Shown: positions 8,115 to 17,671 of the stretch, piece by piece
Layout: each line of letters opens with the position of its first letter
Position numbering within the stretch: the first letter of the stretch is position 1
NCBI RefSeq assembly: GCF_001509835.1
Contig: NZ_JXTJ01000011.1
Span: forward strand, 62,001-126,000
Origin: Allobosea sp. WAO
GTDB lineage: Bacteria; Pseudomonadota; Alphaproteobacteria; Rhizobiales; Beijerinckiaceae
Reading direction: 5' to 3'
DNA length: 64,000 nucleotides
Notes under the pieces: model-generated
Database searches by the model: none
What the model saw: only the letters and a program-made list of their open reading frames with translations
What the model was told of the DNA's origin: nothing
Translations under genes and position numbers: made by a program

Positions 8115-8888
8115 TCAGAGGTTCTTGAACTCGGGCTTCCGCTTCTCGGCGAAGGCGGCCATGCCTTCCTTCTGGTCCTGGGTCGCGAACAGCGCCGAGA
8201 AGACGCGACGCTCGAAGCGCAGCCCCTCGTTCAGCGTCACCTCGAAGGCCCGGTTCACCGCTTCCTTGGCGGTCAGCACCGAAGGCAGCGACTTCGTGGC
8301 GATCTGCTCGGCCGCCTTCAGCGCTTCGCTCATCAGATCGGCGAGCGGCACGATGCGGGCGACGAGCCCGGCGCGTTCGGCCTCGTTCACGTCCATCATC
8401 CGGCCGGTGAGGCAAAGGTCCATCGCCTTGGCCTTGCCGATCGCATGGGTCAGGCGCTGCGTGCCGCCGGCGCCGGGGATGACGGCGAGGTTGATCTCGG
8501 GCTGGCCGAAGCGGGCATTGTCGGCGGCGATGATGAAATCGGCCATCATCGCGAGTTCGCAGCCGCCGCCGAGCGCAAAGCCCGCGACCGCGGCGATGAT
8601 CGGCTTGCGGCGCTGGCCGATCCGGTCCCAATCGGCGAATTTATCGTCGAGATAGGTGCCGGGATAGGTCCGGTCCTGCATCTCCTTGATGTCGGCGCCG
8701 GCCGCGAAGGCCTTCTCCGAGCCGGTGATGACCGTGCAGCCGATGCCGGGATCGCGCTCGAAGCCGTCGAGTGCCGCGTTGACCTCGCCGATAAGCTGGC
8801 CGTTCAGCGCATTCAGCGCCTGCGGCCGGTTCAGCGTGATGACGCCGACCTTGCCCTTAACCTCGACGAGAATGGTCTCATAAGCCAT
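8115..8888 (-). CDS. Enoyl-CoA hydratase (crotonase)
   Basis: Hydrates trans-2-enoyl-CoA to 3-hydroxyacyl-CoA in fatty or branched-chain acid breakdown. The 257-residue protein is full length. Both catalytic glutamates of mitochondrial-type crotonase are present, in GGGCELAMM and in [15 protein letters not shown], and the oxyanion-hole segment AAGADIKEM is intact. The frame is open upstream, but the ATG at 8886-8888 gives the family start MAYETILVE. It appears to be a single gene; the divergent SRPBCC gene lies about 170 bases away. Confidence 0.93.
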   Translation of the reverse strand: MAYETILVEVKGKVGVITLNRPQALNALNGQLIGEVNAALDGFERDPGIGCTVITGSEKAFAAGADIKEMQDRTYPGTYLDDKFADWDRIGQRRKPIIAAVAGFALGGGCELAMMADFIIAADNARFGQPEINLAVIPGAGGTQRLTHAIGKAKAMDLCLTGRMMDVNEAERAGLVARIVPLADLMSEALKAAEQIATKSLPSVLTAKEAVNRAFEVTLNEGLRFERRVFSALFATQDQKEGMAAFAEKRKPEFKNL

Positions 8889-9060
8889 GGCGGCCTCCCG
8901 GATGCTGCTGTTGCGGCCAGCATTAGCGGGCGGGAGGGGCGCAAGTCCATGCGTGCCGGCGCAAGCCAGGATGGGGCGGGGCGTGCGCGGGCAGGGGAAC
9001 CTCCTGCCGCATTCCCGCATTGTCGCCGTGCTAGCCTCATTGCCCACCAGGAAAGCGCTC

Positions 9061-9534
9061 ATGCCTGCCAGAAACAGGATCGACACGGCTTCGCGGGTGA
9101 TCAGGGCCTCGCCCGGGGCGATCTACCACGCCTTTGTCGATGCCGCTTCGCTGGCGAGGTGGCTGGCGCCGCAAGGCATGCAGGCGCGGGTCGAGCGCTT
9201 CGAGCCTGTTGTCGGCGGGAGCTACCGCATCGTCCTGACCTATGACGATCCGGTCGGCGCGCCCGGCAAGGCGACGGCGGACAGCGATGTCGTGGAGGGC
9301 CGCTTCGTCGCGCTCGGGCCGGGCGAGCGCATCGTCTGGGAGGTCGGCTTCGTCTCGGACGATCCCGCCTTCGCCGGCACGATGACGATGAGCTGGCGCC
9401 TGAAGGAGGTCCGCGACGGCACCGAGGTGACGATCCTCTGCGAGAACGTCCCGGCCGGCATCCGCAAGGAGGACCACGATGTCGGGCTGCGCTCGACGCT
9501 GGAGAACCTCGCCCGCTTTATCGAGACGGCCTGA
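9061..9534 (+). CDS. SRPBCC / AHSA1-like domain protein
   Basis: A 157-residue single-domain protein of the START-like SRPBCC fold, Activator-of-Hsp90-ATPase-1-like group. It shows the typical opening [20 protein letters not shown], the ARWLAPQGM turn, [13 protein letters not shown] and a closing amphipathic helix [13 protein letters not shown]. These bacterial proteins bind hydrophobic ligands in a cavity; the real ligand is unknown. ATG at 9061 preceded by GGAAAG. The frame is open further upstream, but the chosen start fits the fold. Confidence 0.85.
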   Translation: MPARNRIDTASRVIRASPGAIYHAFVDAASLARWLAPQGMQARVERFEPVVGGSYRIVLTYDDPVGAPGKATADSDVVEGRFVALGPGERIVWEVGFVSDDPAFAGTMTMSWRLKEVRDGTEVTILCENVPAGIRKEDHDVGLRSTLENLARFIETA

Positions 9535-9588
9535 GACGCGCAGCTTTGCCGCTTGTCTGTGAGGAAGGCGAGAGCCGATCGAACACCT

Positions 9589-10479
9589 CTAGCCCCGCTT
9601 CTGGCAGCTCTCGCAATAGAAGGTCGAGCGCCCGGACTGCACCAGCCGCTTGACCAGATGGCCGCATCCCGGCGTGACGCAAGTGCCGCCCTCGCGGTCA
9701 TAGACCTTGAAGCGATGCTGGAAATAGCCGAGCGAGCCGTCGGCATGGGCGAAATCGCGCAAGGTCGAGCCGCCGGCGGCGATCGCCTCCTCCAGCACCT
9801 CGCGGATGATCTGTGCCAGCGCATGCGCTTTTTCACGCGGCCTGCCGGTCGGGGTCGCGATGGTTCCTGCCTCCGCTTCAGGATGCAGCCCGGCCCGGAA
9901 TAGTGCCTCGCAGACATAGATATTGCCGAGCCCGGCGATCAGGCGCTGGTCCAGCAGGGCGGCCTTCAGCGGTGCGGCCTTGCCGGAAAACAGCCTGGCG
10001 ATCAGCTCGCCGGAGAGTTCGTTGCCGAGTGGCTCGATCCCCATGCCGGCGAAGTGTTTGCAGGTCTCGAGCTCGCTACGCGGCATCAGGTCCATGAAGC
10101 CGAAGCGGCGCACGTCATTGTAGGTGACGCGCGCGCCCGAGCCGAGATGGAAGACGACATGGTCGTGCTTCAGATGCCGGCCGATCTCGTTGTAATAGGC
10201 GCCGGGCTCGGTCGCGGGCGTGCCGGGTGCCTCGACGATGAAGCGCCCGCTCATGCCGAGATGCATGATCAGCGCTTCGCCATCGTCGAGATCGGCGATC
10301 AGGTACTTCGCCCGCCGCGACAGCGCCTCGACCCGCCGGCCGGTCAGGCGCTCGGCGAAGTGCTCGGGCAGCGGGAAGCGCAGATCCGGCCGCTTCTGCT
10401 CGACCCGGGCGAAGCGCTCGCCGAGCATGGCCGGCTCGAGCCCGCGCCTGACGGTTTCGACCTCGGGAAGTTCAGGCAT
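9589..10479 (-). CDS. mutM: Formamidopyrimidine-DNA glycosylase
   Basis: MutM (Fpg) removes 8-oxoguanine and formamidopyrimidines and nicks the abasic strand. It starts [13 protein letters not shown], with catalytic Pro after the initiator Met and Glu next to it; Lys58 lies in the RRAKYL loop, and a zinc finger CVTPGC...CESC closes the 296-residue protein. The ATG at 10477-10479 is required, since the N-terminal proline is the nucleophile. It is divergent from ubiE with 96 bases between starts, a common alphaproteobacterial arrangement. Confidence 0.96.
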   Translation of the reverse strand: MPELPEVETVRRGLEPAMLGERFARVEQKRPDLRFPLPEHFAERLTGRRVEALSRRAKYLIADLDDGEALIMHLGMSGRFIVEAPGTPATEPGAYYNEIGRHLKHDHVVFHLGSGARVTYNDVRRFGFMDLMPRSELETCKHFAGMGIEPLGNELSGELIARLFSGKAAPLKAALLDQRLIAGLGNIYVCEALFRAGLHPEAEAGTIATPTGRPREKAHALAQIIREVLEEAIAAGGSTLRDFAHADGSLGYFQHRFKVYDREGGTCVTPGCGHLVKRLVQSGRSTFYCESCQKRG

Positions 10480-10575
10480 GGCGTTGCGCCCTTCAGCATG
10501 CGTCGAGACGGGCCGCGACAAGCCCCGCCGCATTCGCTATTCATCGCCGCAGCGAACCACAAGAGCAGCCCAGCC

Positions 10576-11337
10576 GTGACAGCAGCTTCCGACTCAACCC
10601 ATTTCGGCTTCGAGACCGTGCCCCTCGCCGAGAAGCAGGCCAAGGTCGACGACGTCTTCCACAAGGTCGCAGGCCGCTACGACCTGATGAACGATCTGAT
10701 GTCGGCGGGGCTGCACCGGCTCTGGAAGGAGGCGCTGCTCACGGCGTTGAAACCGCCGCGCGACCGGGCCTTCGCCCATCTCGACGTGGCCGGAGGCACC
10801 GGCGACGTCGCCTTCAAGGTGCTGGAGGCGGGTGGGCCGCGGGCCGAGGTCACGGTGCTCGACATCAATGCCGAGATGCTCGCCGTCGGCCGCGAGCGCG
10901 CCCAGAAGCGTTTCCCTGGTGACGACCGCATCCACTTCGTCCAGGGCAATGCCGAGGAGCTCGCTCTGCCGGACAACAGCTTCGACGCCTATACGATCGC
11001 CTTCGGCATCCGCAACGTGCCGCGCATCGACAAGGCGCTGAGCGAGGCCTATCGCGTCCTGAAGCGCGGCGGGCGCTTCCTCTGCCTCGAATTCTCGCAT
11101 GTCGACGTGCCGCTGCTCGACAAGGTCTACGAGACCTATTCCTTCAACGTCATCCCGCCCATGGGCAGGATGGTGACCGGCGAGGCCGAGCCCTACCAGT
11201 ACCTCGTCGAGTCGATCCGCAAATTCCCACGGCCGCAGGTCTTCGCCGACATGATCGCGGCTGCCGGCTTCCGCCGCGCCTCGTTCACGCCGATGACCGG
11301 CGGGGTGGTGGCGCTGCATTCCGGCTGGAAGCTGTGA
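10576..11337 (+). CDS. ubiE: Demethylmenaquinone/ubiquinone methyltransferase UbiE
   Basis: C-methylates the benzoquinol ring in ubiquinone (and menaquinone) synthesis using S-adenosylmethionine. The protein has [19 protein letters not shown] and the SAM-binding [13 protein letters not shown], then [20 protein letters not shown] and a closing [15 protein letters not shown] at 10576 is taken as start, giving 253 residues; the open frame further upstream is antisense to mutM. It is followed by ubiB on the same strand, separated by a repeated palindromic element. Confidence 0.95.
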   Translation: MTAASDSTHFGFETVPLAEKQAKVDDVFHKVAGRYDLMNDLMSAGLHRLWKEALLTALKPPRDRAFAHLDVAGGTGDVAFKVLEAGGPRAEVTVLDINAEMLAVGRERAQKRFPGDDRIHFVQGNAEELALPDNSFDAYTIAFGIRNVPRIDKALSEAYRVLKRGGRFLCLEFSHVDVPLLDKVYETYSFNVIPPMGRMVTGEAEPYQYLVESIRKFPRPQVFADMIAAAGFRRASFTPMTGGVVALHSGWKL

Positions 11338-11367
11338 CGTTGTTCTCTGACATGATGCGCCTGTCGC

Positions 11368-11458
11368 CGTCATGGTCGGGCTTGTCCCGACCATCCACCT
11401 CTTCCCTTCCTTCACGCCGCAAGGCGTGGATGCTCGGCACAAGGCCGAGCATGACGGG
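11368..11458. repeat. Large dispersed-type palindromic repeat between ubiE and ubiB
   Basis: A 91-base imperfect palindrome. The outer ends CCGTCATG and CATGACGG pair, and each half holds its own hairpin: GGTCGGGCTTGTCCCGACC on the left and GCTCGGCACAAGGCCGAGC on the right. The minus-strand translation has the GLVPSIHALR...VDGRDKPDHDG style that recurs in intergenic palindromes of Rhizobiales genomes. It is a REP-like element, not a gene, and might also attenuate ubiE-ubiB read-through. Confidence 0.75.
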
Positions 11459-11482
11459 GAAGGCTGATACGTACGCCGCCGC

Positions 11483-13039
11483 ATGATCTCGGCCATCGCC
11501 CATCTCGCCCGCTCGGCGCGGGTCGGTTTCGTGCTGGCCCGCGAGGGCGCGCTCGCCCTGGTCGACCCCTCGGTGCTGCCGCCCGCGGCGCGCGGGCTGA
11601 TCGGCCTCGGCCGGCTGATCGAGCGCAAAGGCGCCGGCTCCTCGGCCACGCGGCTCGCCGCCGCGCTGACAAGGCTCGGCCCATCCTATGTGAAGTTCGG
11701 CCAGTTCCTCGCGACGCGCCCGGACGTCGTCGGCATGAAGATCGCCGAGGACCTCTCGGCCTTGCAGGACCGGATGGCGCCCTTCCCGATGGCGCAGGCA
11801 CGCGCCGCCATCGAGGCGGCCCATAACAAGCCGGTCGAGGCGATCTTCGCCGAATTCGGCGAGCCGGTTGCGGCAGCCTCTATCGCGCAGGTCCATCGCG
11901 CCCGGCTGCGCGACGGCTCCGAGGTCGCAGTCAAGATCCTCAGGCCCGGCATCCGCGACCGCTTCCATCGCGACCTCGCCGCCATGCGCTTCGGTGCGGA
12001 GCTGGCCGAGCGACGCTCGCCGGAGGCGCGGCGCCTGCGCTTTGTCGCCATCGTCGAGACGCTGGCGCGCTCCGTCACCATGGAGATGGACCTGCGGCTG
12101 GAGGCGGCTGCGCTCTCCGAATACGCCGAGAACACCAAGGAGGACACGGATTTCCGCGTGCCGGCGCCGGACTGGCAGCTCACGGCGCGCGAAATGCTTG
12201 TGGACGAATGGATCGACGGCATCCGGCTCTCCGATGTCGAGGCCCTGCGCGCTGCCGGCCACGACCTGCCGGCGCTCGGCCGCAACGTCATCCAGTCCTT
12301 CCTCCGGCACGCGATCCGCGACGGCTTCTTCCATGCCGACATGCATCCGGGGAACCTGTTCATCGACGCGCAGGGCAGGCTCGTCGCCGTCGATGGCGGC
12401 ATCATGGGCCGGCTCGGGCACAAGGAGCGGCGATTCCTCGCCGAGATCCTGCTCGGCTTCATCACCCGCGACTACCAGCGCGTCGCCGAGGTGCATTTCG
12501 AGGCGGGCTACGTCCCCGGCCATCACGCGGTCGCCGACTTCGCCCAGGCGATCCGCGCCGTCGGCGAGCCGATCCACGACAAGCGCGCCGACGAGATCTC
12601 GATGGCGAAGGTGCTGACCCTGCTCTTCGAGATCACCGGCCTCTTCGACATGGCGACGCGCACCGAGCTCGTCATGCTGCAGAAGACCATGGTGGTGGTC
12701 GAGGGCGTTGCGCGCACGCTCGATCCCCATCTCGACATGTGGACCACGGCCGAGCCGGTGGTGCGCGAATGGATCACCCGCAATCTCGGCCCGCTCGGCA
12801 GGATCGAGGATGTCGGGCGCGGCATGCATACGCTGGCCTCGAGCCTCGCGAACCTGCCGGCGACGGTCGGCCGGGCGGAGCGTGTGCTCGGCCAGCTCGA
12901 GGACGCCTCCCGCAACGGCTTCTCGCTCGACGAGGCCAGCGTCCAGGCGATCGGCCGGGCGGAAGCCGCGCGCAATCGCTGGGGCAACTGGGCGCTCTGG
13001 CTGATCGCAGGGCTGCTCGCCTATGCGGTGCTGAGTTAG
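11483..13039 (+). CDS. ubiB: Ubiquinone biosynthesis kinase-like protein UbiB
   Basis: UbiB is an atypical ADCK/Abc1-family kinase-like ATPase at the inner membrane that supports ubiquinone synthesis. The 518-residue protein shows KFGQFLATRPD, the KxGQ and AAASIAQVHRA motifs in place of a normal glycine-rich loop, the lysine in VAVKILRPGI, the catalytic segment ADMHPGNLF with a DGG-type metal site, and one C-terminal membrane helix after residue 495. It lies downstream of ubiE on the same strand, as in many proteobacteria. Confidence 0.95.
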   Translation: MISAIAHLARSARVGFVLAREGALALVDPSVLPPAARGLIGLGRLIERKGAGSSATRLAAALTRLGPSYVKFGQFLATRPDVVGMKIAEDLSALQDRMAPFPMAQARAAIEAAHNKPVEAIFAEFGEPVAAASIAQVHRARLRDGSEVAVKILRPGIRDRFHRDLAAMRFGAELAERRSPEARRLRFVAIVETLARSVTMEMDLRLEAAALSEYAENTKEDTDFRVPAPDWQLTAREMLVDEWIDGIRLSDVEALRAAGHDLPALGRNVIQSFLRHAIRDGFFHADMHPGNLFIDAQGRLVAVDGGIMGRLGHKERRFLAEILLGFITRDYQRVAEVHFEAGYVPGHHAVADFAQAIRAVGEPIHDKRADEISMAKVLTLLFEITGLFDMATRTELVMLQKTMVVVEGVARTLDPHLDMWTTAEPVVREWITRNLGPLGRIEDVGRGMHTLASSLANLPATVGRAERVLGQLEDASRNGFSLDEASVQAIGRAEAARNRWGNWALWLIAGLLAYAVLS

Positions 13040-13062
13040 CGCGTCGCCTTAGGCCGGCCGTC

Positions 13063-13701
13063 TCAGCTCACCGGCGCGTATTTGACGGCGCAGCCATAGG
13101 CCTTGGTCGCCGGCTCCGAGACCGGCTTTCCGGCCTTCATCTCGGCCACCGCCTGGCGGACATAGCTCTTGGCGCCGGTCAGGCTGGAGGCGCTGGCGGA
13201 GGGCTTGTCGTCGATCGCCCCGGCATAGGCGAGCTTGCCCTTCGGGTCGATGATGTACATGTGCGGCGTGGTCTGGGCGCCATAGGCGCGCGCCATCACG
13301 CTCTTCGGGTCGAGCAGGATGGTGGCGGGCGCCGCGTCGCGGCTCTTCGTCAGCTCCTTGGCCTTGGCCGCATCGACATGGCCCTGCTCGCCGACGGGCG
13401 AGGAGATCACCGACAGCCAGACGATGCCTTCCCTGGCCATGTCCTTCTGCAGGGTCTGCATTGTCGCGCTGTTGTAGTGCTTACGGACATAGGGGCAGTC
13501 ATGGTTGGTCCACTCGAGGATCACCGTCTTGCCGGCATAGTCGGAGAGCTTTTGGGGCTTGCCGTCGACATCGACGATCGAGAAGGCGGGGGCTGGTGCG
13601 CCCGGCTTCGCTGCGCCCTGGGCGAGCGCCGCACTAGAGGCCAGCGAGAATGCGGTGACGGCGAGGCCGGCGATGAAAGTCTGTCTGCTCATGGCTTTCA
13701 T
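13063..13701 (-). CDS. Periplasmic redoxin (AhpC/TSA, thioredoxin fold)
   Basis: A 212-residue secreted protein: signal peptide with SRQTF then a hydrophobic stretch ending AALAQ, then a redoxin domain (PAPAFSIVDVDGKPQKLSDYAGK). The active-site region is NHDCPYVRKHY, which holds a single cysteine (CPYV) and not CXXC; another cysteine sits near the C-terminus (YGCAVKY). The start at 13699-13701 has GGAGA eight bases upstream. It follows the ScsB-like dsbD gene after 47 bases, so that membrane reductase may supply its electrons. Confidence 0.85.
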   Translation of the reverse strand: MKAMSRQTFIAGLAVTAFSLASSAALAQGAAKPGAPAPAFSIVDVDGKPQKLSDYAGKTVILEWTNHDCPYVRKHYNSATMQTLQKDMAREGIVWLSVISSPVGEQGHVDAAKAKELTKSRDAAPATILLDPKSVMARAYGAQTTPHMYIIDPKGKLAYAGAIDDKPSASASSLTGAKSYVRQAVAEMKAGKPVSEPATKAYGCAVKYAPVS

Positions 13702-13748
13702 GTCTGTCTCCATCTTCCCGGTTGAAGGGCAGTCGTCCCTTGCGGGCC

Positions 13749-15914
13749 TCAACGCTTGCTGGCGGCGGTCTGGACCTCCCGGCCTGCAGCGCGCTCGGCG
13801 GCGCGGATCACGATGTCGGTGGTGAGCAATTGCGGCAGCACTTCCGCCTGCGCGCCCTTGGTGCCGGGATAGACCAGATAGAGCGGCACGCCGGCGCGGC
13901 CATGCTCGGCGAGCGCGGCGGCGATCGTGGCGTTGCGATTGGTCCAGTCGGCCTTGAGATAGACGACGCCGAGCGCGGCGAACGCGTCCTTGACGTCCTG
14001 CCGCGAGAGGGCGACGCGCTCATTGGCGAGGCAGGTGATGCACCAGGCCGCGGTGAAATTGACGAAGACCGGCTTGCCCTGCGCCTGCAACTCGGCGACG
14101 CGCTCCGGCGACCAGACATCGCTCGCGCCGGCGCTGGCCGGCACCTGCTTCGGCGGCACGGCGCTTTCGATGACGAAGGCTGCCGTCGCGGTGACGAACA
14201 GGGCGGCGAGGCCGGCGGCGACGATGCGCAGGACGGCCCCGCGGCGGCGCGTCACGCCGAGCAGCCAAACCGCGAAGCCGGCGACGAGGATCGCGATCAG
14301 CGCGGCGAGCGCGCCGTTCGCGCCGGTCTGCATGGTCGCGACCCAGACCAGCCAGATCGCCGTGGCGAACATCGGGAAGGCGAAGGCCTGCTTCAGCACG
14401 ACCATCCACGGCCCGGGCTTGGGCAGGAGCTGCTGCAGGCCGGGCGCGAAGGAGAGCGCCACCACCGGCAGGGCGAAGCCTAGTGCGAGTGCAAGGAAGA
14501 TCGAGAGCGCAGCGGCGGGCGGCTGCGTCAGCGCGTAGCCCATGGCCGCGCCCATGAAGGGGGCGGTGCAAGGCGTCGCGACCACGACGGCGAGCGCGCC
14601 GGTCATGAAGGCGCCGACCGGTCCGCCGCGGCTGGCGAGCCCGTCGCCCAGCCCCTGGACCTTGCCGCCGATCTCGAAGGCGCCGATCAGGTTGAAGCCG
14701 ATCAGGCTCATCAGCACGGCGAGCAGGATGACGAGCGGCGGCGATTGCAGCTGGAAGCCCCAGCCGGCGCCGAGCGCGATCGCGAGCCCGGCGAGCACCA
14801 TGAAGGTTCCCACCACACCGGCAAGGAAGAGCAGCCCGTGCACGCGCACCTCGGAGCGGCTCGCCTGTGCCGACTGGGCGAAGCCGAGCGCCTTGATGAA
14901 CAGCACCGGCAGCACGCAGGGCATCAGGTTAAGGATCAAGCCTCCGGCAAAGGCGAAGGCCAGCGCCACCCAGATCGTCAGGTCCTCGGCCGGCGGCGCC
15001 GGCAGCGTCGGCAACGTGACCGCAGCGGGCGGGGCAGGCGGGGCGCTCGCCTGCGCCAGCAGATCGGGTGCGACATCGGCGCTCAGCGCCAGCGCCCGCT
15101 TTGTCCCGCCCTGACTGTAGGTGATGACGCCCTCGACGCTCGGCTCCGCGATCCGGAAGGCGCTGGAACGCGACAGGGTCAGTGTGCCGCCTTCGCCCGG
15201 CTGGGCGGCGGCATGCTCGATCAACGTGTCGGAGAGCGGAAAATAGCGCAGCTCGCTGATCCCGGCCGGCAGCTCGGGGATGGCGAGCGTCATCTTGTCC
15301 GGCCCGCTGGCGGTCAGCTTGGCCCGGAACGGCGCCTCCTGCGGCAGCCCCGCCAGCGTCCGCTCGATGCGCGCCTGTGCGGCGCTGTCGATGACGGCTT
15401 CGGCCGCGATGGGCAGATCGAGGCTCAGCACGCCCTCTTCGGGGATGCAGATCTTCTCGCAGACCAGCCAGGTCGCCTTGGCGGTGATGGCAAAGCGCTC
15501 GCCGGGCTTGGCGTCGGCCGGCACGCTGATCTCGACCGGCAGCAGCACCGTTCCGTCGAAGCCGAAATTGACCAGCGGCTCGAAGGCGATCGCCTTCGGC
15601 GCCGGCCACTGGATCGGCCCCGCCGTCGCGCCCTCGGGCAGTTGCCAGTCGATCTTGGTCGGCTCGCCGGAATCGCCGGGGTTGCGCCAATAGGTGTGCC
15701 AGCCCGCGGTGATCTTCTGCGTCAGCGCGAGGTGAAAGCGCTCGCCGGGCGCGACCGCGTCGCGGCTCGACAGCAAGGTGGCGGTGACGCGCGGCGAGGT
15801 CACGGCGCTGGATTCCGCCGCCAGGCTGACAGCGGGGGACAAAAGCGCGAAGCCGAGCGCAAGGCGCCTGACCAGGGCGAAACCGGTCCGGGCGGTGGTA
15901 GCGAGCATAGTCAT
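13749..15914 (-). CDS. ScsB-type protein-disulfide reductase (DsbD family)
   Basis: Carries electrons from cytoplasmic thioredoxin across the inner membrane to periplasmic thiol proteins. After a signal peptide (about 35 residues) comes an N-terminal domain with GWHTYWRNPGDSGEP and the cysteine pair VCEKIC, then eight membrane helices with MPCVLPVL and ATPCTAPF cysteines, and a C-terminal thioredoxin domain with AAWCITCLA. The 721-residue layout matches the copper-tolerance ScsB group more than E. coli DsbD. An upstream in-frame start exists; the ATG at 15912-15914 gives a normal signal peptide. Confidence 0.9.
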   Translation of the reverse strand: MTMLATTARTGFALVRRLALGFALLSPAVSLAAESSAVTSPRVTATLLSSRDAVAPGERFHLALTQKITAGWHTYWRNPGDSGEPTKIDWQLPEGATAGPIQWPAPKAIAFEPLVNFGFDGTVLLPVEISVPADAKPGERFAITAKATWLVCEKICIPEEGVLSLDLPIAAEAVIDSAAQARIERTLAGLPQEAPFRAKLTASGPDKMTLAIPELPAGISELRYFPLSDTLIEHAAAQPGEGGTLTLSRSSAFRIAEPSVEGVITYSQGGTKRALALSADVAPDLLAQASAPPAPPAAVTLPTLPAPPAEDLTIWVALAFAFAGGLILNLMPCVLPVLFIKALGFAQSAQASRSEVRVHGLLFLAGVVGTFMVLAGLAIALGAGWGFQLQSPPLVILLAVLMSLIGFNLIGAFEIGGKVQGLGDGLASRGGPVGAFMTGALAVVVATPCTAPFMGAAMGYALTQPPAAALSIFLALALGFALPVVALSFAPGLQQLLPKPGPWMVVLKQAFAFPMFATAIWLVWVATMQTGANGALAALIAILVAGFAVWLLGVTRRRGAVLRIVAAGLAALFVTATAAFVIESAVPPKQVPASAGASDVWSPERVAELQAQGKPVFVNFTAAWCITCLANERVALSRQDVKDAFAALGVVYLKADWTNRNATIAAALAEHGRAGVPLYLVYPGTKGAQAEVLPQLLTTDIVIRAAERAAGREVQTAASKR

Positions 15915-16008
15915 GGCGGTTTTGATGCCCGTTTTGCCATGTGATTGCCAATGACAAGCCGGTGAGAGCGGCACCACGCCGCAGGCTCCGCCTTGTGCGC
16001 GCTACGCC

Positions 16009-17064
16009 TCAGCCCGCGCCCAGCCTTTCCCCGCGATAGACGCCGCTGCGAATCCTACTCCACCAGTCGCGGTTCTCCAGATACCAGGCGACGGTCTTCC
16101 TGAGCCCGCTCTCGAAGCTCTCCTGCGGCCGCCAGCCGAGCTCGCGCGCGATCTTCGTAGCGTCGATCGCATAGCGCTGGTCATGCCCCGGCCGGTCGGC
16201 GACGAATTCGATCAGCCCGGCGCGCCGGCCGATGCCGGCATCGGGCGCAAGCTCGTCCATCAGCGCGCAGATCGCCTCGACGACCTCCAGATTGCTGCGC
16301 TCGGCGCCGCCTCCGACATTGTAGCTCTCGCCGAGCCGGCCCTTCTCCGCGATCAGGGCGAGCGCGCGCGCATGGTCCTCGACATGCAGCCAGTCGCGAA
16401 CATTGGCGCCGCTGCCGTAGACCGGCAGCTTCTTGCCCTCGAGCGCGTTGAGGATCATCAGCGGAATCAGCTTCTCGGGGAAGTGATAGGGCCCGTAATT
16501 GTTCGAGCAGTTGGAGAGCACGACGGGCAGCCCGTAAGTGTGGTGCCAGGCGCGCGCCAGATGGTCCGAGGCCGCCTTCGAGGCCGAATAGGGCGAGTTG
16601 GGCTGATAGGGCGAGCTCTCCGTGAACAGGCCGTCCGCGCCAAGCGAGCCGAACACCTCGTCGGTCGAGATCTGGTGGAAGCGGAAGCAGGCCTGTTCGT
16701 CGGGAGGGAGCGAGCGATAGTGCCGCAGCGCCTCTTGCAGTAGCACGAAGGAGCCGACGATATTGGTCTCGATGAAGGCGGCCGGCCCGTCGATCGAACG
16801 GTCGACATGGCTCTCGGCCGCGAGATGCATGACGATGTCGGGCGCGAACTCGGTGAAGGCCCGTCGCATCGCCACCGCATCGCCGATGTCCGCCTGCAGG
16901 AAAGCGAACCGCGGATCGTTCGAGACGGGCGCGAGATTGTCGCGATTGCCGGCATAGGTCAGCTTGTCGACGACCAGCACATGATGCGGCGTCTGTCGGA
17001 TCAGGTGGCGCACCACCGCCGAGCCGATGAAGCCGGCGCCGCCGGTGACGAGATAGCGCTTCAC
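16009..17064 (-). CDS. rfbB: dTDP-glucose 4,6-dehydratase
   Basis: Oxidises and dehydrates dTDP-glucose to dTDP-4-keto-6-deoxyglucose, second step of dTDP-rhamnose synthesis. It is an extended SDR with TGGAGFIGS at the N-terminus, the catalytic STDEVFGSL segment and the YSASK motif. The GTG at 17062-17064 gives [14 protein letters not shown] and 351 residues and overlaps the rfbC stop by four bases, so the two are coupled. rfbA and rfbD are not in the window, so the pathway is completed elsewhere. Confidence 0.93.
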   Translation of the reverse strand: MKRYLVTGGAGFIGSAVVRHLIRQTPHHVLVVDKLTYAGNRDNLAPVSNDPRFAFLQADIGDAVAMRRAFTEFAPDIVMHLAAESHVDRSIDGPAAFIETNIVGSFVLLQEALRHYRSLPPDEQACFRFHQISTDEVFGSLGADGLFTESSPYQPNSPYSASKAASDHLARAWHHTYGLPVVLSNCSNNYGPYHFPEKLIPLMILNALEGKKLPVYGSGANVRDWLHVEDHARALALIAEKGRLGESYNVGGGAERSNLEVVEAICALMDELAPDAGIGRRAGLIEFVADRPGHDQRYAIDATKIARELGWRPQESFESGLRKTVAWYLENRDWWSRIRSGVYRGERLGAG

Positions 17065-17639
17065 CGGGCGGCCTCGTAGCTGAAGGGGCTGTCGAAGCCG
17101 GCAAGGCCGGGCAGGACGGCATCCTTGCCCGAGAGCTGCGCCTCTCCGGGCGCGACGGGCCAATCGATGGCGAGAGCAGGGTCGTTCCAGGCGAGGCCGC
17201 CCTCGCATTCCGGCGCATAGGGTCCGTCGACCTTGTAGGCGACCTCGGTGCCGGGCTCGAGCGTGCAGAAGCCATGGGCGAAGCCGTGCGGCACGAAAAG
17301 CTGCTCGCCGCCTTCGGCGGTCAGTGTCGCCGCGCACCATCTGCCATAGCTCGGCGAGCTCCGGCGCAGATCGACAGCGACGTCAAAGATCGAGCCCCTC
17401 AGCACGCGGACAAGCTTGGCCTGCGGCACCGGCGGCGCCTGGAAATGCAGGCCGCGCACCACGCCGCGCGCCGCCGAGAGCGACTGGTTGTCCTGCACGA
17501 AGACGGCGTCGATCCCTGCAGCGGCGAAGGCTTCGACGCTCCAGGTTTCCATGAAGTAGCCGCGCGCATCGCCGAATTTCTTCGGCCGGACCAGGATGAC
17601 GGCCGGGATGGCGAGGGGTTCGAAGGCGAATTTGCTCAT
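17061..17639 (-). CDS. rfbC: dTDP-4-dehydrorhamnose 3,5-epimerase
   Basis: Epimerises C3 and C5 of the 4-keto-6-deoxy sugar, third step of dTDP-L-rhamnose synthesis. The 192-residue cupin-fold protein has [27 protein letters not shown] with the catalytic histidine, [13 protein letters not shown] and [12 protein letters not shown]. Length and motifs are canonical. It lies upstream of and overlaps rfbB; together they supply sugar for envelope polysaccharide. Confidence 0.94.
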   Translation of the reverse strand: MSKFAFEPLAIPAVILVRPKKFGDARGYFMETWSVEAFAAAGIDAVFVQDNQSLSAARGVVRGLHFQAPPVPQAKLVRVLRGSIFDVAVDLRRSSPSYGRWCAATLTAEGGEQLFVPHGFAHGFCTLEPGTEVAYKVDGPYAPECEGGLAWNDPALAIDWPVAPGEAQLSGKDAVLPGLAGFDSPFSYEAAR

Positions 17640-17671
17640 GGCCGTCGTTCAGCCCCGCCGCGCTGCCGCTG

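Noticed and set aside
11285-12829. Long minus frame with GLVPSIHALR-type sequence
   Set aside because: It is the antisense of ubiB joined to the translated palindromic repeat at 11368-11458, not a gene.
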